Below, in pieces: positions 28,537 through 36,936 of a DNA stretch of 64,000 bases. Under the pieces are notes generated by a model that saw nothing but the letters and a program-made list of their open reading frames with translations, did no database searches and was not told where the DNA came from. This DNA comes from Brucella sp. BE17. GTDB lineage: Bacteria; Pseudomonadota; Alphaproteobacteria; Rhizobiales; Rhizobiaceae. The translations under genes and the position numbers were made by a program. Each line of letters starts with the position of its first letter. Position 1 is the stretch's first letter. Where the stretch lies: assembly GCF_039545455.1 (NCBI RefSeq), contig NZ_CP154467.1:1792501-1856500 (forward strand), given 5' to 3'.

Positions 28537-28550
28537 TTGACGTGGATCAA
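28537..28550 (-). promoter_or_regulatory. FNR/FixK-type (FnrN) box upstream of the universal stress protein gene
   Basis: TTGACGTGGATCAA is a one-mismatch fit to TTGAT-N4-ATCAA, and TTGAC-N4-ATCAA half-sites are frequent in rhizobial FixK/FnrN targets. On the minus strand the site is placed for a class II promoter: a transcription start about 41 bp away near 28502 leaves a -10-like TTTAGAAT in position and a short leader. Confidence 0.7.
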
Positions 28551-28722
28551 TCGGGATCCCATCAGCCTAATACGGACACGCCAGTTTTCCGCGAAACCAT
28601 ATTTCAAAAATGACAATCAAAAAGAATATTTTTCTAAATTCATGTCGGTAATTGCATGCAATCGCCTAGGCTTTTGCTCTATTTCCTCTTAAACTTTGCG
28701 CAACACAAAGGGAGTTTCAGCC

Positions 28723-29706
28723 ATGAACAAAACACTTGGCACAAAAGCCGACAGAAAAGTCGGTCGCGGACACGTTTACGGTTCCATTCTGGAGACAATC
28801 GGCAATACACCGCTGGTTCGCATTGATAAATTCGCCAAGGAAAATGGCGTCGTCGCCAATCTTCTGGTGAAGCTTGAATTCTTCAATCCATTGGCAAGCG
28901 TCAAGGATCGTATCGGCCTGGCACTGATTGAATCCCTTGAGGAACAGGGCAAGGCTGTTCCCGGCAAAACTGTTTTTGTGGAACCCACATCCGGTAATAC
29001 CGGCATCGCGCTGGCTTTTGCAGCCGCCGCCAAAGGCTATCGTCTTATGCTGACCATGCCCGAAACCATGTCGATCGAACGCCGCAAGCTTCTCAAGCTT
29101 CTGGGCGCCGAACTGGTGCTGACCGAAGGTGCCAAGGGCATGAAAGGCGCGATTGCCAAGGCTGAGGAAATCGCACAGGACAATCCCGATGCCGTGATCC
29201 CGCAGCAGTTCGAGAACCCTGCCAACCCGGACATTCATCGTCGCACCACGGCGGAAGAAATCTGGAACGATACCAATGGTGAAGCCGATATTCTGATCTC
29301 CGGCATTGGCACCGGCGGCACGATCACCGGTGTCGGTCAGGTGATCAAGGAGCGTAAGCCATCCTTCAAGGTGGTGGCGGTGGAGCCGAAGGATTCGCCC
29401 GTTCTCTCTGGCGGCACACCCGGTCCGCACAAGATTCAGGGCATCGGTGCCGGCTTCGCACCAAAGACGCTCGACACCAATGTTTACGATGAGGTCGTTC
29501 AGATTTCCAATGACGATGCCTTTGCCAATGCGCGCCTGATCGCCCGCATCGAAGGCATTCCGGTCGGCATTTCATCCGGTGCCGCATTGGCTGCAGCCAT
29601 TGAAGTCGGCAAGCGCCCAGAAAACGCCGGCAAGAACATCGTTATCATTATTCCATCCTTCGCAGAGCGCTATCTTTCGACAGCCCTTTTTGAAGGTCTT
29701 GAATAG
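28723..29706 (+). CDS. cysK: Cysteine synthase A (O-acetylserine sulfhydrylase)
   Basis: Encodes 327 residues, using the ATG 10 nt after AAGGGAG. It makes cysteine from O-acetylserine and sulfide with PLP. The PLP Lys lies in [11 protein letters not shown] (about residue 50), the substrate loop is [11 protein letters not shown], and the phosphate-binding loop is [10 protein letters not shown] (about 185). The N-terminal extension [16 protein letters not shown] is slightly longer than in enteric CysK. The gene is monocistronic, followed by a strong terminator. A cystathionine beta-synthase domain is absent, so it is not a CBS. Confidence 0.95.
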   Translation: MNKTLGTKADRKVGRGHVYGSILETIGNTPLVRIDKFAKENGVVANLLVKLEFFNPLASVKDRIGLALIESLEEQGKAVPGKTVFVEPTSGNTGIALAFAAAAKGYRLMLTMPETMSIERRKLLKLLGAELVLTEGAKGMKGAIAKAEEIAQDNPDAVIPQQFENPANPDIHRRTTAEEIWNDTNGEADILISGIGTGGTITGVGQVIKERKPSFKVVAVEPKDSPVLSGGTPGPHKIQGIGAGFAPKTLDTNVYDEVVQISNDDAFANARLIARIEGIPVGISSGAALAAAIEVGKRPENAGKNIVIIIPSFAERYLSTALFEGLE

Positions 29707-29726
29707 AAATATCGCATTGAAAACAC

Positions 29727-29759
29727 AAAAGCCGGGGCGTCATGCGCTCCGGCTTTTTT
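29727..29759 (+). terminator. Rho-independent terminator of cysK
   Basis: AAAAGCCGGGGCG / CGCTCCGGCTTTTTT hairpin with one G-U pair and a TCATG loop, 21 bp after the cysK stop. The A-run on the opposite side could also serve the convergent small ORF. Confidence 0.9.
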
Positions 29760-29784
29760 ATGCTGCGAGTATAATCCGAAAATA

Positions 29785-29913
29785 TCAGTGGCTCATCCGC
29801 TGAGCGCAAGCCGGGCCCGGCCCGCGCATATAATGGCGCTCGGGCCTGTAGCTCGGTGCAACGAACTCGCGGATGACATTTACGCTGTCACGTAGCTGAA
29901 CAAGGATGCTCAT
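29785..29913 (-). CDS. Predicted 42-residue protein, unknown function
   Basis: The minus-strand ORF begins MSILVQLRDSVNVIREFVAP, then SYRPERHYMRGPGP, and ends at a TGA 25 bp from the cysK terminator. GAAGGTG lies 6-7 nt upstream of the ATG, a good ribosome-binding site; an in-frame ATG five codons earlier (MKVKTM) overlaps it. The N-terminal half could form an amphipathic helix, and the C-terminal half is rich in Arg, Pro and Gly. No family recognised. It converges on cysK and has an AT-rich upstream region. Real-gene status rests on the ribosome-binding site and the amphipathic pattern only. Confidence 0.45.
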   Translation of the reverse strand: MSILVQLRDSVNVIREFVAPSYRPERHYMRGPGPACAQRMSH

Positions 29914-30085
29914 CGTTTTCACCTTCATCGAAACATACTGTCCGGAATTCCGAACATCTTAATGAAAACTTTAACAATTAAAGATGAACAAGCCCTAAAT
30001 CCGCATCGTTAATGATAAGTAAATGGTAACGATAAACCTGTTTTCCACAGCACTGTGAGCCCATGCAATCGGAATGAAGCCAAAG

Positions 30086-30961
30086 TTACCGCGTCGGGAC
30101 CGGCTCTTCGCCACGGTAATCGTAAAAACCGCGTCCTGTCTTGCGGCCCAGCCAGCCCGCTTCGACATATTTGACCAGCAACGGACAAGGGCGATATTTT
30201 GAATCCGCCAGACCGTCATGCAGCACCTGCATGATCGACAGGCAGGTGTCGAGCCCGATGAAATCGGCAAGCTGCAACGGCCCCATCGGATGGTTGGCGC
30301 CAAGCTTCATGGCTGTATCGATGGCTTCAACGCTGCCCACACCTTCATAAAGCGTATAAATCGCCTCATTGATCATCGGCAGCAGAATGCGGTTGACGAT
30401 AAAGGCTGGAAAATCTTCCGCCACCGTCACCGTCTTGCCAAGGGCTGCAACAAAATCATTGGATTTGCGGAATGTGTCCTCTTCTGTCGCAATACCGCGC
30501 ACCAGTTCCACCAGTTTCATCACCGGCACAGGATTCATGAAATGAATACCGATGAAACGTTCCGGGCGATCCGTTGTTGATGCAAGCCGGGTGATGGAGA
30601 TTGAGGACGTGTTGGTGGCCAGAATGGCTTCGGGATTAAGGATCGGGCAAATCTGGGCAAAAATCTTGCGCTTGACGGTTTCGTCTTCCGTCGCAGCCTC
30701 GATTGCCAAATCGACAGCCGCCAGATCTTCCATGGAATTTGCAGGCGCGATCAGCTTCATAGCCGCTTCGCGCTCGCTTTCCTGCAATTTTCCTGAAGCG
30801 ACCTGACGCGCCATGTTGCCGTTGATGGTGGCGATGCTTTTTTCCAGCAGGTCCGATGCCGCGTCGTGCAAAAACACCTTATAGCCTGCCAGGGCACAGA
30901 CATGAGCAATGCCGCTGCCCATCTGACCTGCGCCGACCACACCCACCGTTTTGATTGCCAC
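30086..30961 (-). CDS. hbd: 3-hydroxybutyryl-CoA dehydrogenase
   Basis: Encodes 291 residues from a GTG start that sits 8 nt after AAGGAG; the upstream ATG at 31009 has no such site. Converts acetoacetyl-CoA and 3-hydroxybutyryl-CoA with NAD(P). Rossmann motif [15 protein letters not shown] is at the N-terminus; [13 protein letters not shown] and [13 protein letters not shown] carry the catalytic His region, and [12 protein letters not shown] lies in the C-terminal dimer domain. It is monofunctional and short, unlike FadB. Lies 259 bp downstream of etfA on the same strand, with a hairpin between; together with EtfAB it suggests a short-chain acyl-CoA or PHB-related role. Confidence 0.93.
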   Translation of the reverse strand: MAIKTVGVVGAGQMGSGIAHVCALAGYKVFLHDAASDLLEKSIATINGNMARQVASGKLQESEREAAMKLIAPANSMEDLAAVDLAIEAATEDETVKRKIFAQICPILNPEAILATNTSSISITRLASTTDRPERFIGIHFMNPVPVMKLVELVRGIATEEDTFRKSNDFVAALGKTVTVAEDFPAFIVNRILLPMINEAIYTLYEGVGSVEAIDTAMKLGANHPMGPLQLADFIGLDTCLSIMQVLHDGLADSKYRPCPLLVKYVEAGWLGRKTGRGFYDYRGEEPVPTR

Positions 30962-31131
30962 AGTCGTCACTCCTTCATTCGTCATCGACACATTCAGACT
31001 ATCAGGCATAATATTTGGCTCTGAATGCCCAAGCTTCCTGTCCCAGATGATAGATTACCAGTGAAAATTGCAATCCATATTTTTTGGGTTTCTTGCTTTA
31101 AAGCCTGCCCATTCGTTTTGAAAAGCTGCAA

Positions 31132-31180
31132 AAACAAAACCCGCCCCATCGCGGGACAAAGCCTTTGACGGGAACGGGTT
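31132..31180 (-). terminator. Possible terminator downstream of etfA
   Basis: AACCCG at 31138-31143 pairs with CGGGTT at 31175-31180, and additional internal GC pairing is possible; the minus strand continues TTTTGTTTTTG. Located 41 bp past the etfA stop. It may be only partial, allowing some read-through to hbd. Confidence 0.5.
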
Positions 31181-31220
31181 GAAAAAACAGCGGATGAAGC
31201 CCGCTGCAATCGACCATAAA

Positions 31221-32150
31221 TTACAGTGCTTTTTCCAGCTCCGGCAGAACGGTGAACAGATCGCCGACAAGACCGTAATCGGCCACCTGGAAGATCGGCG
31301 CTTCCTCGTCCTTGTTAATCGCCACGATCACGCGGCTGTCTTTCATGCCCGCGAGGTGCTGGATCGCACCCGAAATACCGACTGCGATGTAAAGATCCGG
31401 TGCAACCACCTTGCCGGTCTGGCCAACCTGCCAGTCATTGGGCGCATAGCCCGCATCAACAGCTGCACGCGATGCACCAACGGCAGCACCAAGCTTGTCA
31501 GCGACCGGAAGGATGACTTCCTCGAACTTTTCCGAAGAACCCAGTGCACGTCCGCCCGAAATGATGATCTTGGCCGAGGTCAGTTCCGGGCGATCCGAAT
31601 CCGACAGGGTATTTTCAACAAAGCTCGACAGTGCCGGATCAGCGGCAGCATTAATGCTTTCAACCGAAGCCGAACCGCCCTCGCCCGTCGCCGAGAAAGA
31701 AGCTGTGCGTACCGTGATGACCTTCTTGGCATCGGCAGACTGCACGGTCTGGATCGCATTGCCTGCATAGATCGGACGCTTGAAGGTGTCAGCGGACACA
31801 ACCTCCATGATTTCCGACAGCTGCATCACATCAAGCAGTGCTGCCACGCGTGGAAGCACATTCTTGGCCGAGGTGGTGGCTGCTGCGATGATCGTGTCGT
31901 AGTTTCCTGCAAGTTCAACGATGGCTGCAGCCACTGGCTCGGCCAGACGGTTTTCGAGCGCATCGCTTTCAGCGAGCAGTACCTTGCGCACGCCGTCGAG
32001 TTTCGCTGCCGCATCGGCGGCCGCTTTCGCACCCTTGCCTGCAACCAGAATATCGATATCGCCGCCAATTTGTGCAGCAGCGGTTAATGCCTTCGCCGTC
32101 TGATCGGAAAGACTTGCATTGTCATGTTCTGCAACAAGAAGAATAGCCAT
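31221..32150 (-). CDS. etfA: Electron transfer flavoprotein alpha subunit
   Basis: Encodes 309 residues. With EtfB it forms the FAD-containing heterodimer that passes electrons from acyl-CoA and related dehydrogenases to ETF-quinone oxidoreductase. The N-terminal Rossmann-like domain ([17 protein letters not shown]) is followed by the C-terminal FAD domain with [42 protein letters not shown] and [15 protein letters not shown]. Follows etfB by 21 bp, certainly one operon. Normal length, no defects. Confidence 0.96.
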   Translation of the reverse strand: MAILLVAEHDNASLSDQTAKALTAAAQIGGDIDILVAGKGAKAAADAAAKLDGVRKVLLAESDALENRLAEPVAAAIVELAGNYDTIIAAATTSAKNVLPRVAALLDVMQLSEIMEVVSADTFKRPIYAGNAIQTVQSADAKKVITVRTASFSATGEGGSASVESINAAADPALSSFVENTLSDSDRPELTSAKIIISGGRALGSSEKFEEVILPVADKLGAAVGASRAAVDAGYAPNDWQVGQTGKVVAPDLYIAVGISGAIQHLAGMKDSRVIVAINKDEEAPIFQVADYGLVGDLFTVLPELEKAL

Positions 32151-32171
32151 GTGTTTGTCCCTTCCGAATTC

Positions 32172-32918
32172 TTACAATACGCCGTCGGCTTTGAGCTTCT
32201 CAACCAGCTCTCCGACGGAGCCGACCTTCACGCCAGCCTTGCGGCCACTCGGCTCTTCGGTCTTCAAAACCTTGAGGCGCGGGGCAATGTCAGCACCGAA
32301 ATCGGCAGGTGCTTTTTCATCCAGCGGCTTCTTCTTGGCTTTCATGATATTGGGCAGCGATGCATAGCGCGGTTGGTTCAAACGAAGATCGACCGTCACA
32401 ATTGCGGGAAGTTTGACATCGATGGTCTGAAGACCGCCATCGACTTCGCGCGTGACCTTGGCAGAACCATCGCTCAGATCAACCTTGGATGCAAAAGTTG
32501 CCTGGCTCCAGCCAAGCAATGCCGAAAGCATCTGGCCAGTCTGGTTGGCATCGTCATCAATGGCCTGTTTGCCGAGGAAAACGAGGTCCGGCTGTTCAGC
32601 CTCGACCACACCTTTCAAAACCTTGGCCACGCCGAGTGGCTCGACGGCCTCGTCGGTCTTCACAAGGATGGCGCGGTCCGCACCCATGGCAAGCGCCGTG
32701 CGCAAGGTTTCCTGCGCCTGTGCCGGGCCAACCGAAACCGCAACGATTTCCGTGACCTTGCCCGCTTCTTTCAGACGGATCGCTTCTTCAACCGCGATTT
32801 CGTCAAAAGGATTCATCGACATCTTGACGTTGGCAAGCTCAACGCCTGATCCGTCTCCCTTGACACGGATCTTAACATTGTAATCGACAACCCGTTTCAC
32901 TGCGACAAGGACTTTCAT
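32172..32918 (-). CDS. etfB: Electron transfer flavoprotein beta subunit
   Basis: Encodes 248 residues, standard length. Begins [20 protein letters not shown] and contains the AMP-binding and recognition-loop region ([56 protein letters not shown]). The signature places it with the constitutive (group I) ETFs of alphaproteobacteria, not the nitrogen-fixation FixAB type. First gene of etfB-etfA, possibly with hbd. Divergent from queC across 362 bp. Confidence 0.96.
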   Translation of the reverse strand: MKVLVAVKRVVDYNVKIRVKGDGSGVELANVKMSMNPFDEIAVEEAIRLKEAGKVTEIVAVSVGPAQAQETLRTALAMGADRAILVKTDEAVEPLGVAKVLKGVVEAEQPDLVFLGKQAIDDDANQTGQMLSALLGWSQATFASKVDLSDGSAKVTREVDGGLQTIDVKLPAIVTVDLRLNQPRYASLPNIMKAKKKPLDEKAPADFGADIAPRLKVLKTEEPSGRKAGVKVGSVGELVEKLKADGVL

Positions 32919-33240
32919 CCGCGATCACCTCTTCATAGACTTTGCGACACGACTATGCCGCCATGAATTTCCATCCGCATGTCAGAATCCGACATGAAAC
33001 TTTGCTGACAGACGCGCCACCAACAGCGGCACTTTGCCGCTCTGCCCGGAACCGCCTGAAACCTAAAGAGGGTTGTCGGACGCGTCAATCAGGGAAGGCA
33101 CGCATTATCGATTTAAATGAATTTATTCTGACAGATACTGATTGCAATTTTTCAACATGCCGCAGTCTGCGAGCTCGGCCTGCCAATTTCGTGGCGTTTA
33201 CAAGCGCGCCCGCATGCGTTAGGAGGGCGGCGTTAATAAT
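32919..33240. other. Leader and divergent promoter region etfB / queC
   Basis: An open frame upstream of queC runs through here without stops (from 32942) but has no family resemblance or ribosome-binding site and is probably chance. The region must hold the etfB promoter (minus) and the queC promoter (plus), and ends directly in the preQ1-I riboswitch. Confidence 0.5.
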
Positions 33241-33271
33241 CCGGTCGCAGCCTACCCGGTCAAAACAAGGA
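33241..33271 (+). promoter_or_regulatory. preQ1-I riboswitch controlling queC translation
   Basis: CCGG (33241-33244) pairs with CCGG (33256-33259) to form P1. The loop is TCGCAGCCTAC and the tail is CAAAACAAGGA. The loop start (TCGCAG) and tail (CAAAACAAGG) match the Thermoanaerobacter tengcongensis preQ1-I aptamer as I remember it, including the C-A-G and C-A-A-G positions that form the P2 pseudoknot; C33255 occupies the place of the preQ1-contacting cytosine. The AAGGA tail is the queC Shine-Dalgarno, 9 nt before the ATG, so ligand binding should hide it and repress translation. P1 here is short (4 bp). Confidence 0.8.
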
Positions 33272-33280
33272 CTGAAAACG

Positions 33281-33979
33281 ATGAAAACGCTTGTCATCTG
33301 CTCCGGCGGATTGGACTCCGTTTCGCTTGCGCACAAAATCGCAGCGGAACATCAGCTTACTGGCCTCGTTTCTTTTGATTACGGCCAGCGACACAAAAAG
33401 GAACTCGACTTTGCGGCAGACTGCGCAAAGCGGCTCAATGTTCCCCACCAGATCATCGATATCCGCACCATCGGGGCGAGCCTCACCGGTTCGGCCCTGA
33501 CCGACGACATCGATGTGCCAGACGGTCATTATGCCGAAGAAACCATGAAAATCACCGTCGTACCCAATCGCAATGCCATCATGCTGGCAATTGTATTTGG
33601 TGTGGCGGCGGCACAAAAGGCTGAAGCCATCGCGCTCGCCGTTCATGGCGGCGATCATTTCATCTATCCCGATTGTCGCCCCGGCTTTATCGACGCTTTC
33701 CAGACCATGCAGAACCATGCGTTGGACGGCTACGCCGACATCAAATTGCTGGCTCCTTACGTGAACAAATCCAAAAGCGACATTGTTGTCGATGGTGCGA
33801 AGCACAAGACGCCGTTTGAGGCAACCTGGTCCTGCTACAAGGGCGGCGAACAGCATTGCGGGCGCTGCGGCACCTGTGTGGAACGGCGTGAGGCCTTTCA
33901 TCTGGCAAATATCAGTGATCCAACACTTTATGAAGACGCCGATTTCTGGCGTTCGGCAATCGAGAAGAGGAGTGCTTGA
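33281..33979 (+). CDS. queC: 7-cyano-7-deazaguanine synthase QueC
   Basis: Encodes 232 residues. QueC converts 7-carboxy-7-deazaguanine to preQ0 using ATP and ammonia, a step towards queuosine in tRNA. PP-loop ATP motif CSGGLDSVSLAHK is at residues 6-18; the C-terminal zinc site is CYKGGEQHCGRCGTC. ATG chosen at 33281 because the riboswitch-embedded AAGGA is its ribosome-binding site; the longer open frame upstream is rejected. First of queC-queD-queE with overlapping ends; QueF and Tgt are not in the window. Confidence 0.96.
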   Translation: MKTLVICSGGLDSVSLAHKIAAEHQLTGLVSFDYGQRHKKELDFAADCAKRLNVPHQIIDIRTIGASLTGSALTDDIDVPDGHYAEETMKITVVPNRNAIMLAIVFGVAAAQKAEAIALAVHGGDHFIYPDCRPGFIDAFQTMQNHALDGYADIKLLAPYVNKSKSDIVVDGAKHKTPFEATWSCYKGGEQHCGRCGTCVERREAFHLANISDPTLYEDADFWRSAIEKRSA

Positions 33980-34335
33980 TGTTTCGCATCACCAAGCAAT
34001 TCCACTTCTCCGCCTCGCATCAATTGACGCAATTGCCTGCCGACCATCAATGCGCACGCCTGCATGGCCATAACTATATCGTTGAAGTTGAGCTTGCGGC
34101 TACCGAGCTTGATCAGCATGGATTTGTCCGTGATTATCACGAACTGGCCCCCCTCAAACGCTATATCGATGAAGCACTTGACCATCGTCATCTCAACGAT
34201 GTTCTCGGCCATGATGGTGTGACGGCAGAATATCTCGCAAAACATCTCTTTGACTGGTCCCATGCGCGCTGGGCAGAGGTTTCAGCGGTTCGGGTCAGCG
34301 AAACGCCGAAGACATGGGCCGAGTATCGGCCATGA
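33979..34335 (+). CDS. queD: 6-carboxy-5,6,7,8-tetrahydropterin synthase QueD
   Basis: Encodes 118 residues. QueD makes 6-carboxytetrahydropterin from dihydroneopterin triphosphate, the step before QueE. Zinc-binding His residues lie in FHFSASHQL and LHGHNY; the catalytic Cys is in HQCARLHGH and the second His-Asp region is [12 protein letters not shown]. Its ATG overlaps the queC stop (TGATG), with GAGGAG upstream, so translation is coupled. Confidence 0.95.
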   Translation: MFRITKQFHFSASHQLTQLPADHQCARLHGHNYIVEVELAATELDQHGFVRDYHELAPLKRYIDEALDHRHLNDVLGHDGVTAEYLAKHLFDWSHARWAEVSAVRVSETPKTWAEYRP

Positions 34336-35063
34336 AAACACCTCCCGAAATCCGCATCAGCGAGATTTTCGGCCCGACCATTCAGGGCGAAGGCGTCTTG
34401 AGCGGCGAGCCAACCGTTTTCGTGCGCACGGGCGGTTGCGATTATCGCTGCTCCTGGTGCGACAGCCTGCATGCTGTCGAAAGCCGTTTTCGCCATGACT
34501 GGCAGCCGATGAGCGTTGACGCGATCTGGCACAAAGTAACGGCACTTTCACGAAAAAAGCCTATAACAGTGTCACTATCGGGCGGCAATCCGGCCATTCA
34601 ACCGCTGGGACCCCTGATCGATCATGGTCACAATGAAGGCTATCGCTTTGCATTGGAAACGCAGGGCTCGATGGCAAAGGACTGGTTTGCACAGCTCGAT
34701 ACGTTGGTTCTCAGCCCCAAGCCGCCTTCAAGTGGCATGGATACGGATTGGGACGCGCTGAAAGCTTCAATCGATGCCGCAGGCTCAGGCCCCACAACCG
34801 TGCTGAAATTCGTGGTATTCGACGATGCGGATTATGCTTTTGCGCGGGCTGCATCCGCACGCCATCCACATTTGCCGGTCTATCTGCAACCGGGCAATCA
34901 TACGCCACCACCGCCCGAGGATGACGATGCACGCATCGACATGGACGGCATCATGAGCCGTATGGAATGGCTGATCGACAAGGTGATGCAGGATTGCTGG
35001 TTCGAGGCGCATGTGCTGCCACAATTGCATGTGCTGATCTGGGGCAACAAGCGCGGGGTTTAG
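34332..35063 (+). CDS. queE: 7-carboxy-7-deazaguanine synthase QueE (radical SAM)
   Basis: Encodes 243 residues. QueE rearranges 6-carboxytetrahydropterin to CDG with SAM and a 4Fe-4S cluster. The cluster ligands are in [12 protein letters not shown] (C-x3-C-x2-C, about residues 35-42), which is the canonical spacing; GPTIQGEG at the N-terminus is the QueE marker. Translation is coupled to queD by an ATGA overlap. The stop codon abuts the stop of the convergent cobalamin adenosyltransferase gene with no gap. Confidence 0.95.
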   Translation: MKTPPEIRISEIFGPTIQGEGVLSGEPTVFVRTGGCDYRCSWCDSLHAVESRFRHDWQPMSVDAIWHKVTALSRKKPITVSLSGGNPAIQPLGPLIDHGHNEGYRFALETQGSMAKDWFAQLDTLVLSPKPPSSGMDTDWDALKASIDAAGSGPTTVLKFVVFDDADYAFARAASARHPHLPVYLQPGNHTPPPPEDDDARIDMDGIMSRMEWLIDKVMQDCWFEAHVLPQLHVLIWGNKRGV

Positions 35064-35642
35064 CTATCGATTCTGTCCCGGCACCCAAAGAACATCCCGC
35101 GCACCATTATCATTGACGGCGCGTGCGGCCACGAACAGGAAATCGGACAGCCGGTTGATATATTGCAGCGCTTCCTCCGAGACCACTTCGCCATCGGTTT
35201 TCGACAGCGCCACCATCAGCCGTTCGGCACGGCGCGAAACGGTCCGCACCATGTGCAGCGCCGCCGAAGCAGCCGACCCGCCGGGCAAGATAAACGAGCG
35301 CAGCGGTGCAAGATCGGCATTCAACTGGTCGATATCGCTCTCCAGTCGCGTCACCTGGGAGGCTACGATACGCAACGGCTCGTAGGATAATGGCTGACCG
35401 TCATCGGGCGTGGAAAGATCCGCTCCGAGATCAAACAGATCGTTCTGGATACGTGCGAGCATGGCGTCGATTGCAGGATGATCGCTCATATGAATGCGCA
35501 CCATGCCGATGCATGCATTGGTTTCATCCACTGTGCCATAAGCCTCGACACGCAGATCGGATTTAAGCCGGCGCGGCCCGGAGGTCAGACCCGTCGTGCC
35601 ATTGTCGCCGGTACGGGTATAAATCTTGTTGAGCCTGACCAT
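35064..35642 (-). CDS. Cob(I)yrinic acid a,c-diamide adenosyltransferase, PduO type
   Basis: Encodes 192 residues from MVRLNKIYTRTGDNGTTGL, the PduO-family ATP-binding start; VDETNACIGMVR and RRAERLMVALS are further family motifs. Transfers the adenosyl group of ATP to cob(I)alamin, making coenzyme B12. It starts one base after the HIG1-domain gene stop, so the two form an operon. The EutT and CobA types are excluded by sequence. The other cobalamin genes are not in the window, so it may serve salvage or a B12-dependent enzyme elsewhere. Confidence 0.94.
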   Translation of the reverse strand: MVRLNKIYTRTGDNGTTGLTSGPRRLKSDLRVEAYGTVDETNACIGMVRIHMSDHPAIDAMLARIQNDLFDLGADLSTPDDGQPLSYEPLRIVASQVTRLESDIDQLNADLAPLRSFILPGGSAASAALHMVRTVSRRAERLMVALSKTDGEVVSEEALQYINRLSDFLFVAARAVNDNGARDVLWVPGQNR

Positions 35643-35643
35643 C

Positions 35644-35847
35644 TTACTGTCCGCCTGTGTGGCGCGCGAAATAAATGGCACCGACAATCAGCACCACCGC
35701 GATAAACTGCAAAAACACGCGCGCCTGCATCATCTTGTTGGAAAAATTTGCGTCACCGCCCCGCATCATATTGCGCAGACCGATGATCAGCACGATTGCC
35801 ACGGCCACCATTGCGACTATGGCCGCGCCCTTGAACAGAACGTCCAT
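35644..35847 (-). CDS. HIG1 / twin transmembrane domain protein
   Basis: Encodes 67 residues with AAGGAAA before the ATG. Two hydrophobic helices (about residues 7-26 and 42-62) are joined by a conserved polar loop (RNMMRGGDANFSNKMMQARV), the pattern of bacterial HIG1-domain proteins. Mitochondrial relatives (Rcf1/Hig1) stabilise cytochrome oxidase and supercomplexes; in bacteria the role is unproved. It sits in a two-gene operon before the adenosyltransferase gene, a conserved pair in this order. Confidence 0.9.
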   Translation of the reverse strand: MDVLFKGAAIVAMVAVAIVLIIGLRNMMRGGDANFSNKMMQARVFLQFIAVVLIVGAIYFARHTGGQ

Positions 35848-35883
35848 CTTGTTTCCTTCCCAAACTCACTATCTTTATTTTAT

Positions 35884-35989
35884 CGCATTATCCTACGCAA
35901 AACCGCTGCGCACTTTTGCTGGAAATGCTGCCTTTTGCCTAACCGCATTATCCAACGCAAAACCGCTGCGCACTTTTGCTGGAAATGCT
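35884..35989. repeat. Two tandem copies of a 46-bp rhizobial intergenic repeat
   Basis: 35884-35929 and 35944-35989 are identical except for one base (CCTACG versus CCAACG), with a 60-bp period. Core: CGCATTATCC, then ACGCAAAACCGCTGCGCAC, then TTTTGCTGGAAATGCT. The element is imperfectly palindromic and belongs to the common Hyphomicrobiales class. The second copy ends on the base where the SDR stop codon begins. Confidence 0.85.
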
Positions 35990-36823
35990 CTAGGACTGAT
36001 CGGACAGCATTTTATACAGCCAGCGCGATGGCATCAGGCGTCGTGCTAGAATACCCATTTTCGCCGGTCGCGTAACCGCATAATGCGGGCGTGGACGCCG
36101 CGCCTCCAAAGCGTGCAGCAGTACAGTAAACACCGCTTCCGGTCCAAGCTTGTTCTTCGATTTCGTGCCGCCGCCATCAAGTTTTTGCATCTGTTTCTGG
36201 TAGAGGTCACGATGAACGGAACCTTCAAGGTCAATATTGGCGCGGGCATGTTTTGCCGCATTAAAAGTAAAGTGCGAAGCAATCGGTCCCGGTTCGATCA
36301 TCGCAACCTCTATCCCGGATCCTTGAAGCTCCATGCGTTGTGCCAGCATCAGGCCTTCGAGCGCAAATTTAGACGCAACATAGGCCCCGCGCCATTTCAT
36401 CGGCACCAGCCCCAGAATGGACGAGCAATGCACAATCCGCCCCTGCCCCTGTCTGCGCATCAACGGCACAATACGCTGTGTGAGATCATGCCAACCGAAG
36501 AAATTGGCCTCGAACTGCCGGCGTAACGCATCGACGGGCAAGTCCTCAACAGCACCCGGCTGAGCATAGGCACCATTGTTGAACAGCGCATCGAGCCTGC
36601 CGCCGGTTTTCTCAAGGACCTGTTCGATGAACTCTTCAATCGATGTCGGCTCCGCATAATCCATATAATACGCATCGAGCCCAAGTGTTGCCAGCGCTGC
36701 AATATCGTCCATTTTACGCGCCGTCGCGAAAACCTGCCAACCACGCTTGTGGAGCGCTCTAGCGCAATAAGCACCAATGCCGGATGAACAGCCAGTCACG
36801 ATGATGCTGCGCGGTTCTATCAT
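35990..36823 (-). CDS. Short-chain dehydrogenase/reductase
   Basis: Encodes 277 residues from MIEPRSIIVTGCSSGIG. Cofactor motif TGCSSGIGAYCARAL (TGxxxGxG), NNGAYAQPG and the catalytic Ser, YxxxK (CSSILGL; GAYVASKFALEG, Tyr-x3-Lys) are complete. The first residues favour NAD(P) without deciding which. The C-terminal 60 residues (GGGTKSKNKLGPEAV, RPRPHYAVTRPAK) resemble a subgroup often annotated as oxidoreductase near the yihY gene. Substrate unknown. Its stop codon touches a repeat element. Confidence 0.88.
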   Translation of the reverse strand: MIEPRSIIVTGCSSGIGAYCARALHKRGWQVFATARKMDDIAALATLGLDAYYMDYAEPTSIEEFIEQVLEKTGGRLDALFNNGAYAQPGAVEDLPVDALRRQFEANFFGWHDLTQRIVPLMRRQGQGRIVHCSSILGLVPMKWRGAYVASKFALEGLMLAQRMELQGSGIEVAMIEPGPIASHFTFNAAKHARANIDLEGSVHRDLYQKQMQKLDGGGTKSKNKLGPEAVFTVLLHALEARRPRPHYAVTRPAKMGILARRLMPSRWLYKMLSDQS

Positions 36824-36936
36824 GATAGGGGTCCGATCCTCTGTCGCCTTTTTCCCACATTGCCCGATACATTGCTTGATTCGCCCTCTGTATGAAACGC
36901 CACAGCCCTTGCAATCCATGAAGGCTTGCTAGATTT

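Noticed and set aside
32942-33280. In-frame N-terminal extension of QueC
   Set aside because: The open frame is probably chance; QueC starts at 33281, and the riboswitch and ribosome-binding site lie inside the extension.
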